64,000 bases of DNA from contig JARWKL010000009.1 in the NCBI GenBank assembly GCA_029961685.1, positions 29,389,208 to 29,453,207 of the forward strand. Reading direction: 5' to 3'. A program made the position numbers and the translations under genes. The DNA comes from Aristolochia californica. Lineage: Eukaryota > Streptophyta > Magnoliopsida > Piperales > Aristolochiaceae. Position 1 is the stretch's first letter; each line of letters starts with the position of its first letter. Of the stretch, positions 34,611 through 46,289 are shown piece after piece. Under the pieces are notes generated by a model, which did not search any database, was not told the DNA's origin, and worked only from the letters and a program-made list of their open reading frames with translations.

Positions 34611-37104
34611 GAGAAGAGTCACAAGAACCCGGAAAGTGTAGGAGGGTGTGGTTCAAAAAAGCGGGGAACAGGCGAGCATGACGACGATGGCAAAGATAAA
34701 GATGAAGAAAGATGGGAGCCGGTATCCAACGACTGGATTTGATTTGCAGGGGAAGCAATCCTATCCAGAGCAGAATTTAGGCACCAGAAAAATAGGATCC
34801 TGGTTTCAACAGATGGCGTTTACAACTCAGAGCCATATTTTGTCTTCGCTCTCAAGGGAATGAAGAGCATGTGGGAAGAAGAGTAGCAGCAGAAGTGGTT
34901 CGGTGTTTCCTACTCAAACAAATTGAGTGGACTCCAGGTTACCAAAATGCCCTCCGACCCTCGCTGCTGGATGAATTCCCAATAAACTCTTCTTATTGAT
35001 CGAGGGGAATGATGAATGATATCTCATTATTGAATTAATAATTGCCTTTCGTTTGCAGGAACGATCAAGCCTGCTGCAAGAAATGATAGCCTGAAAACCC
35101 CTCCGAGGAAGACCTGTTTAACACTAGTAAAAAACCAAGGTAAAACTATAAGTAGTCCTGAGTTTAATTCTCTTCATCACGACGTGCTGTAGAAGAAAGA
35201 GAAAAAATGGTTGAGAATATTTTCAAAAAGGAGGACAGAGATGATGGACAATTTAGTCCTCGGAGAAAGAATCGAGGCTCTTGTTTTGATTCCTTTGCCG
35301 AAAGGTGACGAGAGACACAGAAGAATCCAATAGCTTCCGAACAGTTGCTTTCGTTCTTTTCTTTAAAGGTCGTGAATCTTCTGAAATTTTTGGAGGGGAC
35401 CAAGAGCCCCCCCGCTCGACTGCCCCTCTTGTTTCGATCCCAGCTCGTGCTTTCTACAGAGAGTTGAGCAAGTAAGAGACAAAGGACGTTTAATGGGGAT
35501 GTATGTGCCCCTTTCCATTCCCTGTTTATCTCGAGCAGTTGGGAAGAGGATGGATGACGGAATTTTTCTAGAATATAGATGTGTGCGGCAGACCGCATAG
35601 GAATAATATAGAATTGTTTTGGCAATTCCCATTAACTACTTTTAAGACTATTTTATTCGCGTTTTGGGAATTCCCATTAACCACTCCAGAAGAAAAGAAA
35701 AAGGGTAAAGAGTTTGTCAACCCCCACATGCCTGAAAAAGCAGGTCTCGCTTTTCAACCTTTTGAGGTCGAAAATCCAAATACAAATTCATATAAACTGT
35801 TGGCGGAAAGGACAGGGACGACGGGACGAACCAGGCGGGCCTCTGGCTGTGGCTATCCTCTCCAAAGGCGACTGGCACTGGGCAGCACCAGCTACCACTT
35901 TTAGCAAGACGGAAAAAAAACAGGGGGGCGGAAGCATCTATTTCCTAGAGGCTTAACGAAGTGACCGCATTTGCGTGTGCAACTGGGGGAGACGTTTCTT
36001 GGTGTCACCACGTCTGTGTCTCTGTAACCCCCTATGGGATTTGGTAGCCACAAAATTTTGGATATGTGACAAGAGATGGCACGGGGGCGCTTCGCTGGAG
36101 CGTGTGGCCTGTGGCTATGGAGAGACTGAGGGAGGCGTGGAGCAACAGAGGCGCGCGTGCCACGTGCAAGGTCACTTTTGAGAGAGCCACATTCGAAAAT
36201 GGTCAGGTGAGACCAGGACCAATCTATTTCTAGCGCCGTACAGAAAAGCCGACGCAAGTATGTCTTGCTGTACAACTTTAGACAGGTTGTTATCTTTATC
36301 GTTGGAATTATTTCACCGCGTGCTGCGTCCATTATAACTGCTATGTTTTTAACTTAGAGTTGGTAAACAAAAAACAAAATAAAGCTCTAATGGATCAATG
36401 TCAACGAGGTACGTTACATATGTAACGATTTGGTCCAAACATAAAATAAAAAAATATTTTAATTAATAAATTCAAGATTTTACTATTTTTTCAGGCCCCA
36501 ATAAGGGTGGAAACTTATGGCCTCAACACCTTGTTCTGATATCATATTAGAAGTTACGTCTAAGACTTATTGCAAAATGGTTAGTCAACTTAAGAATCCT
36601 TTTTTCAACTAATAAATTTAATATTTTTTTACTTTTTCATGTGAGAAAATTGATAATTGATTTAGGTTTTTTATGATCTGCGGGTTTAAATGTAACACAT
36701 CTGGATTAAATGCAATCTTTTTGGAATTCTATTTATTGAAAATTTATAACTATTTTGAATCTTAAGGAAACTTTCAAATTGAACCTTTTTAGACATTATT
36801 ATTTGGAATACATCAAAATAGATATAATATTTTTGTATAATAATATGATTAGAGTTTAGTAGACAAATGTAATTTTACTATTAAAATATATTAATTAAAA
36901 GGCTTTATGTTATCCCTTTTTTTTATTTTTTAAGGTTGATTAGTTATTAAGTAAGAAAGTTAAAAATAAGACGGTGGATCCAACCTCTTTGCAATACCTT
37001 CACTTTTGACATGAGAGCAGGGAAGAGTTTCTCTCTTTCAGATAAGACCCTCATTTTTGTTTTTTTTTTTTTTTTTAGCAAAACTTAATGTGGAAAAAGA
37101 AAAG
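34611..37104. other. IRKI promoter side and intergenic DNA
   Basis: Open frames at 34648-34863, 35164-35632 (-), 35581-35956 (+) and 35901-36332 (-) overlap each other on both strands and resemble no family I know; I treat them as chance. About 36460-36620 contains a dispersed-repeat segment (minus strand: TGATATCAGAACAAGGTGTT). Confidence 0.4.
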
Positions 37105-37412
37105 TGTTAGATTCTAAGGTTGCATAATTAGGGAGTTTAAAGTTTGTAAGAAGAACGTGGAAGAAGAAAAAAGGAGAATGGAAGAGAGAAAGAAGGAGAA
37201 CTCGAGTAGGATAGAGCAAGAGCGAGATGAGAGAAAACTAGGGTTGAGGGCACGTTATGTTTACCCTCCACCTTGTTCCTTTATTTATAGATTTTTAAGG
37301 GCATAAAACCCTAGTACATGATTGTAGCAAAGTGACTCATAAGTTTAATATAATTATATCTCCATGCCACTCACTCTCTAAAGTACATCAAATATCATTA
37401 TTTTCTTTAACA
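37105..37412 (-). repeat. 3' LTR of the split copia element
   Basis: 308 bp with TG...CA termini: on the minus strand it starts TGTTAAAGAAAATAATG and ends GAATCTAACA. It is preceded on that strand by the polypurine tract CTTAATGGGAAG at 37424-37413. A TATA-like CTATAAATAAA lies near 37287. Confidence 0.75.
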
Positions 37413-40400
37413 CTTCCCATTAAGCTGGTGAGAAAACATAATAAATTCTTTACTTAGAACATGTTTTTGATATAGGTTTTGCAGCAATGGCCTTTGAGAA
37501 GATATTTGTCATCAAATTCTTGAATGGGATGTATTGTATAGATATTACACCATCATGCAACTTTCTATGAACAAAATGACAGTCTATCTCGATATATTTT
37601 GTCCTTTGATGAAATACTGGGTTGTTTGCAATGTGTATGGTTGTCTAATTATCACAATGAAGTTGCATCAGTTTATTTACTTGGAACCCAAGCTTAGATA
37701 GGAATGATTTGAGCCACAATAGTTCACTCACTACGTGTGCCATTGATTTGTATTCTGCTTTTGCACTTGACCTTACTACCACATTTTGCTTCTTGCTTCT
37801 CCAAGTGACTAAATTACCCCCAACAATTGTACAATAACCAAATGTGGATTTTCTATCGTCTAGTGAACCAGCTCTGCATCTTCAAAGCCTTCTATGTTTG
37901 TATATCTATGGTTCTTGAATAATAACCCTTGACTAAGATTTTTCTTCTAGAATAGAAGAATCATTTCCAATGTTTCCCAATGAGTTTGTTGAGGTCAATG
38001 AATAACCTGACCAATGACATTGATTGAGTAAGATATATCAGGTCTTATAGCCGAGATATAGATTAATTTCCCAACCAGCTATTGGAATTGTCCAATATCA
38101 ACATCACTGCCACCTTCAAAACATAATTTAACATTGTGTTACAGAGGTATATCAACCTACTTGCACCCGAGCATTCCGGTTTCTTGTAACAAATCAAGAA
38201 CATACTTCCTTTGTGATATAACTATGTCATATTTCAATTGTAGAAGTTCTATACCCAAGAAATATTTGAGAAGCCTCAAGTCTTTGATTTTGGAATTTTC
38301 TTTTCAAGTCTTCTTTGACTTGCTAAATTCCATTATAATCATTACCAGTGATAACAATATCATCAACATATACTGCCATGAAAATCTTCCTTCAAGTTGT
38401 ATTTTTTTGAAATATCGAGTGATCGCTCTCACATTTCTTAAACCCAAGTTGAGTGACCACCATAGTAAATTTATCAAACCAGGCCCGTGTGGCTTGTTGG
38501 AGCCCATAGATGGCCTTTTGCAATAAACATATACTTACTCCCCTCTACCACAAACCTAGGTGATTGAACCGTATAAGCCTTCTTGAAGAGATCACCATTT
38601 AAGAAAGCATTATTGACATCCAATTGGTATTAAATTCCATTTAAAGTAGACGCTAGAGAAATAGGAACCCAAACAAAATTTATTTTGGCTATGGTGAGAA
38701 TGTCTCACCATAATCAGTACCATATGATTGAGTATAACTTTTAGCCACCAACCGTGCTTTATATCGGGCAATAGTTCAATCTGGATTATATTTAAGTGTA
38801 AAAGCCCATTTTCAATCTAATGTCTTCTTACTTTTAGGAAGAGAAACCAATTTCCATGTAGAATTTTAATACATGGCCTGAATCTCGTCATCCATGGCAG
38901 CTCTCCATCTTGGATCTATCAATGCCTTTTCATAATTACTCGAACTTGAAAATAAGAAATTGTGGGCAAAAAAGAAACATGATTGAATGGCAAGCAATGA
39001 ATAGAAACAAAATTAGAAATGGGATGTGAAGTGGATGGTGGATGAGTAGTGGCATGTGGTTCTTGAGGAAGGGTGATAGGAGGAGTATCATGTAGGGGGC
39101 CAAATACAATTGGAGAAGAGGGAGGAGAACTCACCTCTACAACGTGGTTAGTAGGATGAGAGACAGGAGTTTCAAGTGATTGTTCCTCATGATGAATGTG
39201 ATGATTGATATGCACACTTGGCTTGGGCATAAAAGTAGAGTGTGAGAAACCAAAAGGGGAGCTAGCCGAGAAGAACGACTGGTCCTCAAAAAAAGTAAAA
39301 TCATTAAAAACATATGTTTTCTAAAGACTATGAGAGTAACACACATAGCCTATTTGAGTTTTTGAGTATCCCATAAATATGCACTTAATGGCTTTGGGAG
39401 AAAATTTGTTTTGATGTGGCTTCATATTATGAACAAAGGAGGTACATCCAAACACGTGTCGGGGTAACGAAAATGGTGTTGTATTAGGGAATAATTTTGA
39501 AATAAAATGTGTCAGGCCATGTAAGACACTAGACGACATTCAATTAATTAAAAAACAAGTTATAAGAACAACATAAAGCCAATAAAATTGAAGGACATTC
39601 ATAGAGAGCATGATTGCCCTACCGATCTCAACTAGATGCCTATTTTTCTGTTCAGACACACCATTATGTTGAGGAGTGTAGACATAGGGTGGGTAAGTCA
39701 ACTTGAAGTCTAAGATGAAGATCAACCGCATTACGCCCTTCATCAGTTGAAGTCGTTAGTGGAGCGCATATGATATTTCATCTGGATGTTGGGGATGAAC
39801 CGGTCCTTCATTTCCACGTTATAAAAAATTTCATCTCGTTGAAGACCATTTTTCCCATTATTCCAGATGAAGGACGTGCGCCGCGATTGATTTTTTTCCC
39901 CCTCTCCATGCACCCCCCTCTCTCGCACGTCCTCATTTGCATTTTTTCCTCCCTCTCTCCTGCAACCCCCCTCTCGTGTCCCTGCACCCCCGACATCTCT
40001 AATCCCTCTCTTCTCTTGGACTCTTCTCTCCAGCCTTCGTCTCTGCTCCCTCTCGCCTCCGGCCTCCAGCTCTCAGTCTTCTCTCATACTCGACCTCTCT
40101 CTCGCACCCCCTCTCTCGTCTCCGTGCCTCCCTCTCTTCTCTCGAACTCGTTCTCCGTTTTTCTCTCTCGCTTCTCTCTCTCTTATCCCTCTCGACCTCC
40201 CTTTCTTCTCTCTCTTCTCTCTCTCTTCTCCCTTTCAGCCTCCCGCTCCCTTATCTCTCTCGCTATTCTCCTTTCCCCCAAAAAACCTTCTGATTTTGTT
40301 CGATTTCCCCATTTCAATTTCGATTTTGACATTTGGGCATCAATTGCTTAATTTCTACTTCGATTAGGCATCGATTTCACCCTTCGGCTTCGGTTTTCCC

Positions 40401-40934
40401 CAAATTTCAGAAGGTATGACTAAACCCTAATTTTTTCATTAAATTAGTGTGTTATTTGATTTAATTTTATTTTCAGTGCCTAATTGGGGGTTATTTGTGC
40501 ATAATTGTTGGATTTAGGGTTACGGTTTAGGGTCTAACTTCTTGATTCTGGTTAGGGATTATTTTTAGGGCATACTTAAAATGGTTCAAGAGATTAACTA
40601 GAGATAAAATCAGACATTTATTTTTTGTGAATCAGTGAATCAGAGTTGTTCAACATTTCAATAAACTATCTCAATAACTGGTTCAGAATTCACAAGTAAA
40701 ACTCGACTGGTGCCTGCAACTAGGGGTGGCATCAAGCCGAGCCGAGCCTCGTCTCGAGCCTAAAATTGTTATCGAGCTCGAGCCCAACGAGTTCGAGCCG
40801 AGCTTCGAGTCGAGCTCGAGCCTCAACATACATTTCAAACTTTTCAAAAAATATATATCGAATAAAATGTATATAAAATTATGCATACATTTTATATAAA
40901 ATTGGGCATGACCTCTACATAAAATTGGGCATAA

Positions 40935-40936
<2 letters not shown>

Positions 40937-40989
<53 letters not shown>
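40937..40989. repeat. (TA)n microsatellite inside the hAT element
   Basis: About 26 TA dinucleotides in a row. It lies in the first internal tandem unit of the hAT element. The length is likely to vary between individuals. Confidence 0.9.
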
Positions 40990-40993
<4 letters not shown>

Positions 40994-41312
40994 AAGATTG
41001 GGCATAACCTCTACTTAAAATTGAGCATAATCTATATACATAATACTTGTATAAAATTCGGCATGACCTTTACTTAAAATTGGGCATAATCAATATACAT
41101 AATACCTGCATAAACACTCCATAAACACTCCATAAAATTGTTTATACATTCCATAAACACTTCATAAAATTGTTTATACACTCCATAAAATAATCTAAAC
41201 ACTCCATACATTGCATAACATTATAAATAAACTCCATACAATAATCAAACACAACAAAATAAAATAAAATATCACTATCAATTTACAATCACCCAAATAA
41301 AAACTATAAATT

Positions 41313-42561
41313 CTTTAAATAAAATCATATTACTATTACATACTTACTAGAAAATTACAAGAAATATTTTAAATTTTTCTTAGGAAAATTAAATGGACCT
41401 CTTATTGCCTTTTCTAAGGAAATAAATAAAAATTAATAATTAATCTAATATATTATTATACTTATCGATAAAATTTTAATCACATAAAATGTCAAACACA
41501 AAATTACTATGAAAATTGCCTCATGCTCAAAGTATTATATCATCAACTGTCAAATACTTATTCAAAATTTTTCTATATGGTTTTCTTAACCATCTTGGCA
41601 AGAAAATCTTACTTGAAAAATTATAGAATTTTTTAAAAAGAATTTATAATTAAAAAAATATTTTGAAAAAATACGAGGCACTAATGGTCCCTATATTTCT
41701 ATTAAAAATGTTTTTTCAACATTTATTGAAAAAACTAATCTCTGGAAACGTATTTCTACTAAAATATCTTTTCAATTTATTTAAGAGCCATGAGGAAGGG
41801 ACAAAGAGTTTTTTTTTTTCCTTGTTTATGATCTCGCACGTAGGGGTGGCTTTGAATAAATTATATATAAAATTATGCATACATTTTTAAGAAATATAAT
41901 GATAGGGGAGGTTCAGGATTGAATTTCAATAATGGATTAAAATGCACCAATATTAATAATTTTTACTCCAATTGTTGTCTAGCTTGTTTTGTAATTTTTG
42001 AATTTGGCCATAATTTATTATGGCCTCCTTAGTGCCCCTAGATAAAAATTTATATTCTAGGAAAAACTAAAAATATTTTTCCTATGATACATATTCCCAA
42101 AAAAACCTTTAAATAAAATCTTATTACTATTAGTGACTTATTAGAAAATTATAGGAAATATTTTAAAATTTTCTTAAGAAAGTTAAATGGACCTTTTATT
42201 GTCTCTTCTAGGGAAATAAATAAAAATTAATAATCAATCTAATATATTATTATACTTATCGATAAATTTTTAATTAAATAAAATATCAAACACAAAATTG
42301 CAATGAAAATTATTTCATGCTAAAAGTATTACAGTATCAACTGTTAAATACTTATTCAAAAATTTTCTATACAGTTTTCTACCCCATTTTGGTACAAAAA
42401 ATCTTACTTTAAAAATTATATGATTTTTAATAAAAAATTTCAATTAGAAAAGTGTTTAAAAAAACATGAGACACTAATAGTTTATAGAAAATTATTTCTA
42501 TAAAATTTATTTTTAATTTTTCCAGAGGAAAAAGTTTTTTTTTATTTTATGATCTCGCACG
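41313..42561 (+). repeat. Tandem duplication inside the hAT element
   Basis: 41313-41840 and 42107-42561 are clearly homologous in direct orientation (both contain CTAATATATTATTATACTTA and end TGATCTCGCACG). The second unit is introduced at 41841 by TAGGGGTGGC, an exact copy of the element's terminus, followed by AAATTATGCATACATTTT as near 40877-40894. Thus the left end of the transposon appears twice in tandem, with an internal deletion in the second copy. Confidence 0.75.
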
Positions 42562-43595
42562 TGCGATTTAGATAATCTTCTCGCGAGGAAGGGGGAGATT
42601 ATTTCTCCCCTGTTCTGGTTTTCCGCCGAGACGACCCCGAGGGAAGGGGCTTACGGCGCCGGGGAGGATTTATCGTCGGAGATGATGGCCACGACGGAGT
42701 CGGCGGCGACGGAATCGGCGGTGACGGAAGCGGCGGCGACGGAAACAGAGGCGACGGCGAGGAGAGGAAGAAATTGAACGGACGGACACAGAGGCGGCCG
42801 GCGAGCAGCTGCGACGGCGGTATAGACGCCGGAGAACAGCTACGACGGCGGTAGAGGCGGCGACAACAACCGATGGGAGGGGTCGGCGGTGACGGGGGGG
42901 GGGGGGGAATTTCCCCCCCTCGCTCTCGCTCCCGCTCCCGCTCCCCCGCTCGCTCGCGATCCCGCACCGATTCATGCCGATCCGACTCATTTCGAGCCGG
43001 CTCGCGAGCCAACGAACCGAACCTAGCTTCGGTCGGGCTCGGCTCGTTAAGGTAAACGAGCCGATTTCGGTGTTCGAGCTCGGCTCGAGCTCGAAAAATA
43101 ACGAATCGAACCGAGCCAATACCGAGCCGAACCGAGCCGGCTCGCGAACCGGCTCGGCTCGAAGCCACCCCTACCTGCAACTTGAATGAGAGAATACCAA
43201 GTCGCTCATTTTTGTTTGAAGCACTGCTTTGGATATATGGAGCAGCTAAATGGTACAAATTTTTTAATCAGTTCTTTTGAAAACACTGTTTGTACCCTTA
43301 AAGTGGTTCTTTGAGTGTGTCACTGGAAGTGGTAGAGATGGAGCTGCATGGTTAGTGTAACTTCCCTTGCACCAAAGCCAGGCTAGAAAAACTCAATAGA
43401 AACCACGACAGGTCTGAAAAAAAGAAGTGAAACAATGCCAGTAATGGATAAAAAAGGCCAAAGAACATTAGAATATTATCACACTTTTGGTCCATAAAAA
43501 AGATCGATTTTTTAATCCAAACTCAGTTTAAATACTCAACAAGAATGGAAGGGAATGATAAAGTCCATATTAAGGAGTCCTTAAAAGAGTTAACT

Positions 43596-43747
43596 AGAGA
43601 ATAATGTAAACAATAAATAGATTAATCTATGAGTTTGACATAGAAAACAGAGTGATTTGATGCATAATTTTAGAGAATAATGTAAACAATAAACAAGTTA
43701 ATCTAAGAGTTTGACATAGAAAACAGAGTGATTTGATGCATAATTTA
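43596..43747 (+). repeat. 76-bp tandem duplication
   Basis: Two units at about 43596-43671 and 43672-43747, each containing GAGTTTGACATAGAAAACAG. It lies within the Harbinger element, just left of its transposase fragment. Confidence 0.8.
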
Positions 43748-43774
43748 TGATTTCAAGCTAATGAAACGAAATTA

Positions 43775-44025
43775 CGTCCAACTTACTTGAAAGAACTCTT
43801 GGTGCTTTAAAAGCTTGATTTCAAATGTTAAAAGACGCTCCTCCATTTTCTTTTAAGATTCAGGTGAAAATTGTACATGCTTGTTGCATATTGCACAATT
43901 ATATACGTGGAGAGGATTATGATGATATATTTGAAGATGAAGATGATGATTTGGGTAGCGAGCTCGGTGGAGGAGGTGATGCGGTCCAATTAGGTGCAAT
44001 GAATGATATAGACAGCGACGATTGA
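43775..44025 (+). pseudogene. PIF/Harbinger transposase C-terminal fragment
   Basis: Reads RTLGALKA-stop-FQMLKDAPPF, then QVKIVHACCILHNYIRGED and an acidic tail ending at a stop at 44023-44025. The ACCILHN block is the signature of the HARBI1-like C-terminus. An in-frame TGA interrupts the copy, and nothing upstream encodes the catalytic core. It supports the Harbinger call for the surrounding element. Confidence 0.75.
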
Positions 44026-46289
44026 GATGGTCTTGAGGATGAGGGTAGCCAAGTAACAAGCTTTTGGAAGCAGAGTGCATTACAATCCACAAGAGCCGCA
44101 CAATTTCGATATGCCATATCGACTTCCATGTGGAACGATAAATGATGGTTGTATCTTATTACTTTTGAGCATGTGTCGTTCATATGTACTAAACTTGTAA
44201 CTTGATGATTTTAATATTAAAGGCACGAACTCGTTATTTGAATAATCTTTCTTTTAGGTTATTAATAAAGTTGTATATGTATTTATTTATTATTTTTGTT
44301 CAATTTTATTACTATATTAAAATTTCATATTTAAGTCTTTGGTAAATAAAATATAATTAAAGTATGCATTTGATTAATTAATTACTTTTAATTTTGTGAA
44401 AAAATATTATTAATTAATACCATGTAAAAAATCTATCTTATGTTATTAATATAATACTTTTTTTATTATTTAATCATATTTATTTTTTATTTACTCTATT
44501 GTATTAGTGATTTAATAGTGGTAATTAAAATATTGTTAACTCAAGCACTTGGTTTAATTAACTCATTTTTATAATTAATAAAATCAATGGTTTTAAATTT
44601 TGAAGATGAAGATGAAGATGAACTTGTCCACACTAACACCCATTTCGAAGATTTCGAAGATGAAGATTATGTAGATGCATGAGATGAAGATGAAGTTCAA
44701 ATTTCCAATTTGTTGACTAACCCCTCAATAGGAGGATTGATGAATAATCCCCTTTTCTTGATAGAGATTCCAAAATTGAGTAGAAAAATCCTCTTTGGTA
44801 TTATCAGATCAGAATATTTGAATTTTGGTATGAAACTAAGTTTCTACCACAACACAAAAGGCATTGGATATGAATAGCACATTTAACCTTTCTTTCTTCA
44901 AATATAACCATGTTACCCTAGTATGATCGTCCACAAAAATTATGAAATACTTAGATTGAGAGATATTTGGGACATTGACATGTCCTCACACATCTGAATG
45001 AACTAAAGCAAATGGTCTTGAAACAACATTATTTTCTTGAGGATAAAAAGTAAACCGATGATGTTTTCCTAAGTTCGCAAAATTCACATGATTATTTAGA
45101 AATTGAACTAAGAGAAGGAACTAAAGGCTTTAACTAGGGATGACCAAGCATATTGTGCCATTGTTGTGCCTCTTTATTAGTATCTGCAACAATTGCCACA
45201 TTTGAAGTATGTAAGAAGTAAAGATCCCCTCTCTCACAACTTCCACTAATCACCTGCTTCGTCTTGATGTCTCGAAATACACAATAACATGGGAAAAAGG
45301 TAACAAAATAATTGAGACTTTTGGTTAATTGATTGAAAGACATAAGACTAAGAGGAAAGTGTGATACAAATAAAACATCAGTAAGTGAGAGGGAGCATAA
45401 TAAAGTTGAAGTACCAGTGCCCTAAATTTTTGTTTGAGATCCATCAACAATGGATACAAACAGATTTGTAGTACATGGTGACACACTTGACAGGTTATGT
45501 GTGTGACCAATGAGATGTTCAGAGGTACCTGAATCAATTATCTAAGATGAAAAACTACCACTAGAATCTGAGAGTAATGTGAACGCAACTAAGGTGGCAA
45601 CAATGGTTCTAGTTGCATTCTAAGTAGATGCCATGAAGGTCTTGAATTTCTGAAACAGTGAATAGTCTTCATCTAACTCTCCCAACATGTTTGTTCGTCA
45701 TGGGACCTAACACTGTGCTTCCAAGGTAACTCTACTTTTCAAGTAAGGAACCTTTCAGTATTAACATCTAATGCATACATGCTACCTAAATTATAGACCC
45801 GACATTACATAATCTCCTTTCTCCAAGTCTTAGTATGTCTTCTTCTATAGCTACACAACATAATTCTTAGTCTCAGCATTTTGGTCTTTCATGGTCATTA
45901 AGTCTAGATTAATTTCACATTTTGATCTTCTAAGACTTACCAAATCCTCCATACTATGAATCAACATTTGCTAATTTTAGCTATCCTCATCAAAGGATAG
46001 AAAATTTTAATTGATGATTATGGTCAATAATTTTATTTACTATCTCCCCCATATCTAATAGAAGAAGAAAAATGTTTTATAGCTCCTGCTCCCTTGTTGC
46101 ATGATTTTGGAGGGAATGTAGGAGGCACCCCTACCCAATGATAGGAGAGTGAAAGTTCCCATTGAAGTGCCTTACAGTTTAGACGTGGAGCAGCATTAAA
46201 CAAATAGTTACTGGTATTTGACTGGTACAGGGTGCAAGAAGCCGAAATAAGTAAATAGAGTCCACCGTAGCTAAACGCCAATTTCCTCG

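Larger units (their letters stand above)
40721..43173. mobile_element. Non-autonomous hAT-type element nested in Harbinger
   Basis: Starts TAGGGGTGGC and ends GCCACCCCTA, perfect 10-bp terminal inverted repeats, flanked by an exact 8-bp duplication CCTGCAAC at 40713-40720 and 43174-43181; 8-bp duplications and TAGGG-type termini are hAT hallmarks. Length 2453 bp. Both subterminal regions are rich in GAGCC/CGAGC motifs, so the inverted similarity extends to roughly 100 bp imperfectly. The centre is AT-rich and tandemly duplicated. The right part (42600-42950) is a CGG/CGA-rich block with a 14-G run. No transposase was found; the long minus-strand frame at 43258-42599 runs out through the terminal repeat and is low-complexity. 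Confidence 0.9.
39687..44727 (+). mobile_element. PIF/Harbinger element inserted in copia integrase; hosts a hAT element
   Basis: The left end GGGTGGGTAAGTCAAC and the reverse complement of the right end TGAGGGGTTAGTCAAC form imperfect terminal repeats. The flanks are ATA (39684-39686) and ATA (44728-44730); removing the element restores one continuous copia integrase frame. Length 5041 bp including the nested hAT, about 2.58 kb without it. It contains a CT-rich block (39900-40270) like those in the two Harbinger elements at 18-21 kb, and a decayed HARBI1-type transposase C-terminus near the right end. The subterminal region has GATGAAGATGAAG repeats. Confidence 0.85.
37105..46000 (-). mobile_element. 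Ty1/copia retrotransposon split by a Harbinger insertion
   Basis: Minus-strand copia in two blocks, 37105-39686 and 44731-about 46000. Left block: 3' LTR (37105-37412), polypurine tract, RNase H pieces, reverse transcriptase with an intact YVDDIVITGND (about 38370-38338), and the integrase C-terminal half beginning at VYTPQHNGVSEQKNRHL (39686-39636). Right block: the integrase core reading FVDDHTRVTWLYLKKE and ending GIIHQSSY at 44728, and a gag-pre-integrase part (45343-45134, ending QQWHNMLGHP). The two integrase parts meet exactly at an ATA duplicated on both sides of the insertion. No 5' LTR was found before the P450 gene, so the 5' end seems lost. Stops elsewhere make it inactive. Confidence 0.85.

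Noticed and set aside
35164..36332. Several overlapping frames of 70-153 codons on both strands
   Set aside because: Mutually overlapping, no motif, and no continuation by splicing that I could find.
39770..40351. 193-codon plus-strand frame
   Set aside because: Pro/Ser/Leu-rich translation of a CT-rich tract in the Harbinger element.
42599..43258. 219-codon minus-strand frame
   Set aside because: Starts outside the hAT element, crosses its terminal repeat and is simple-sequence-derived.
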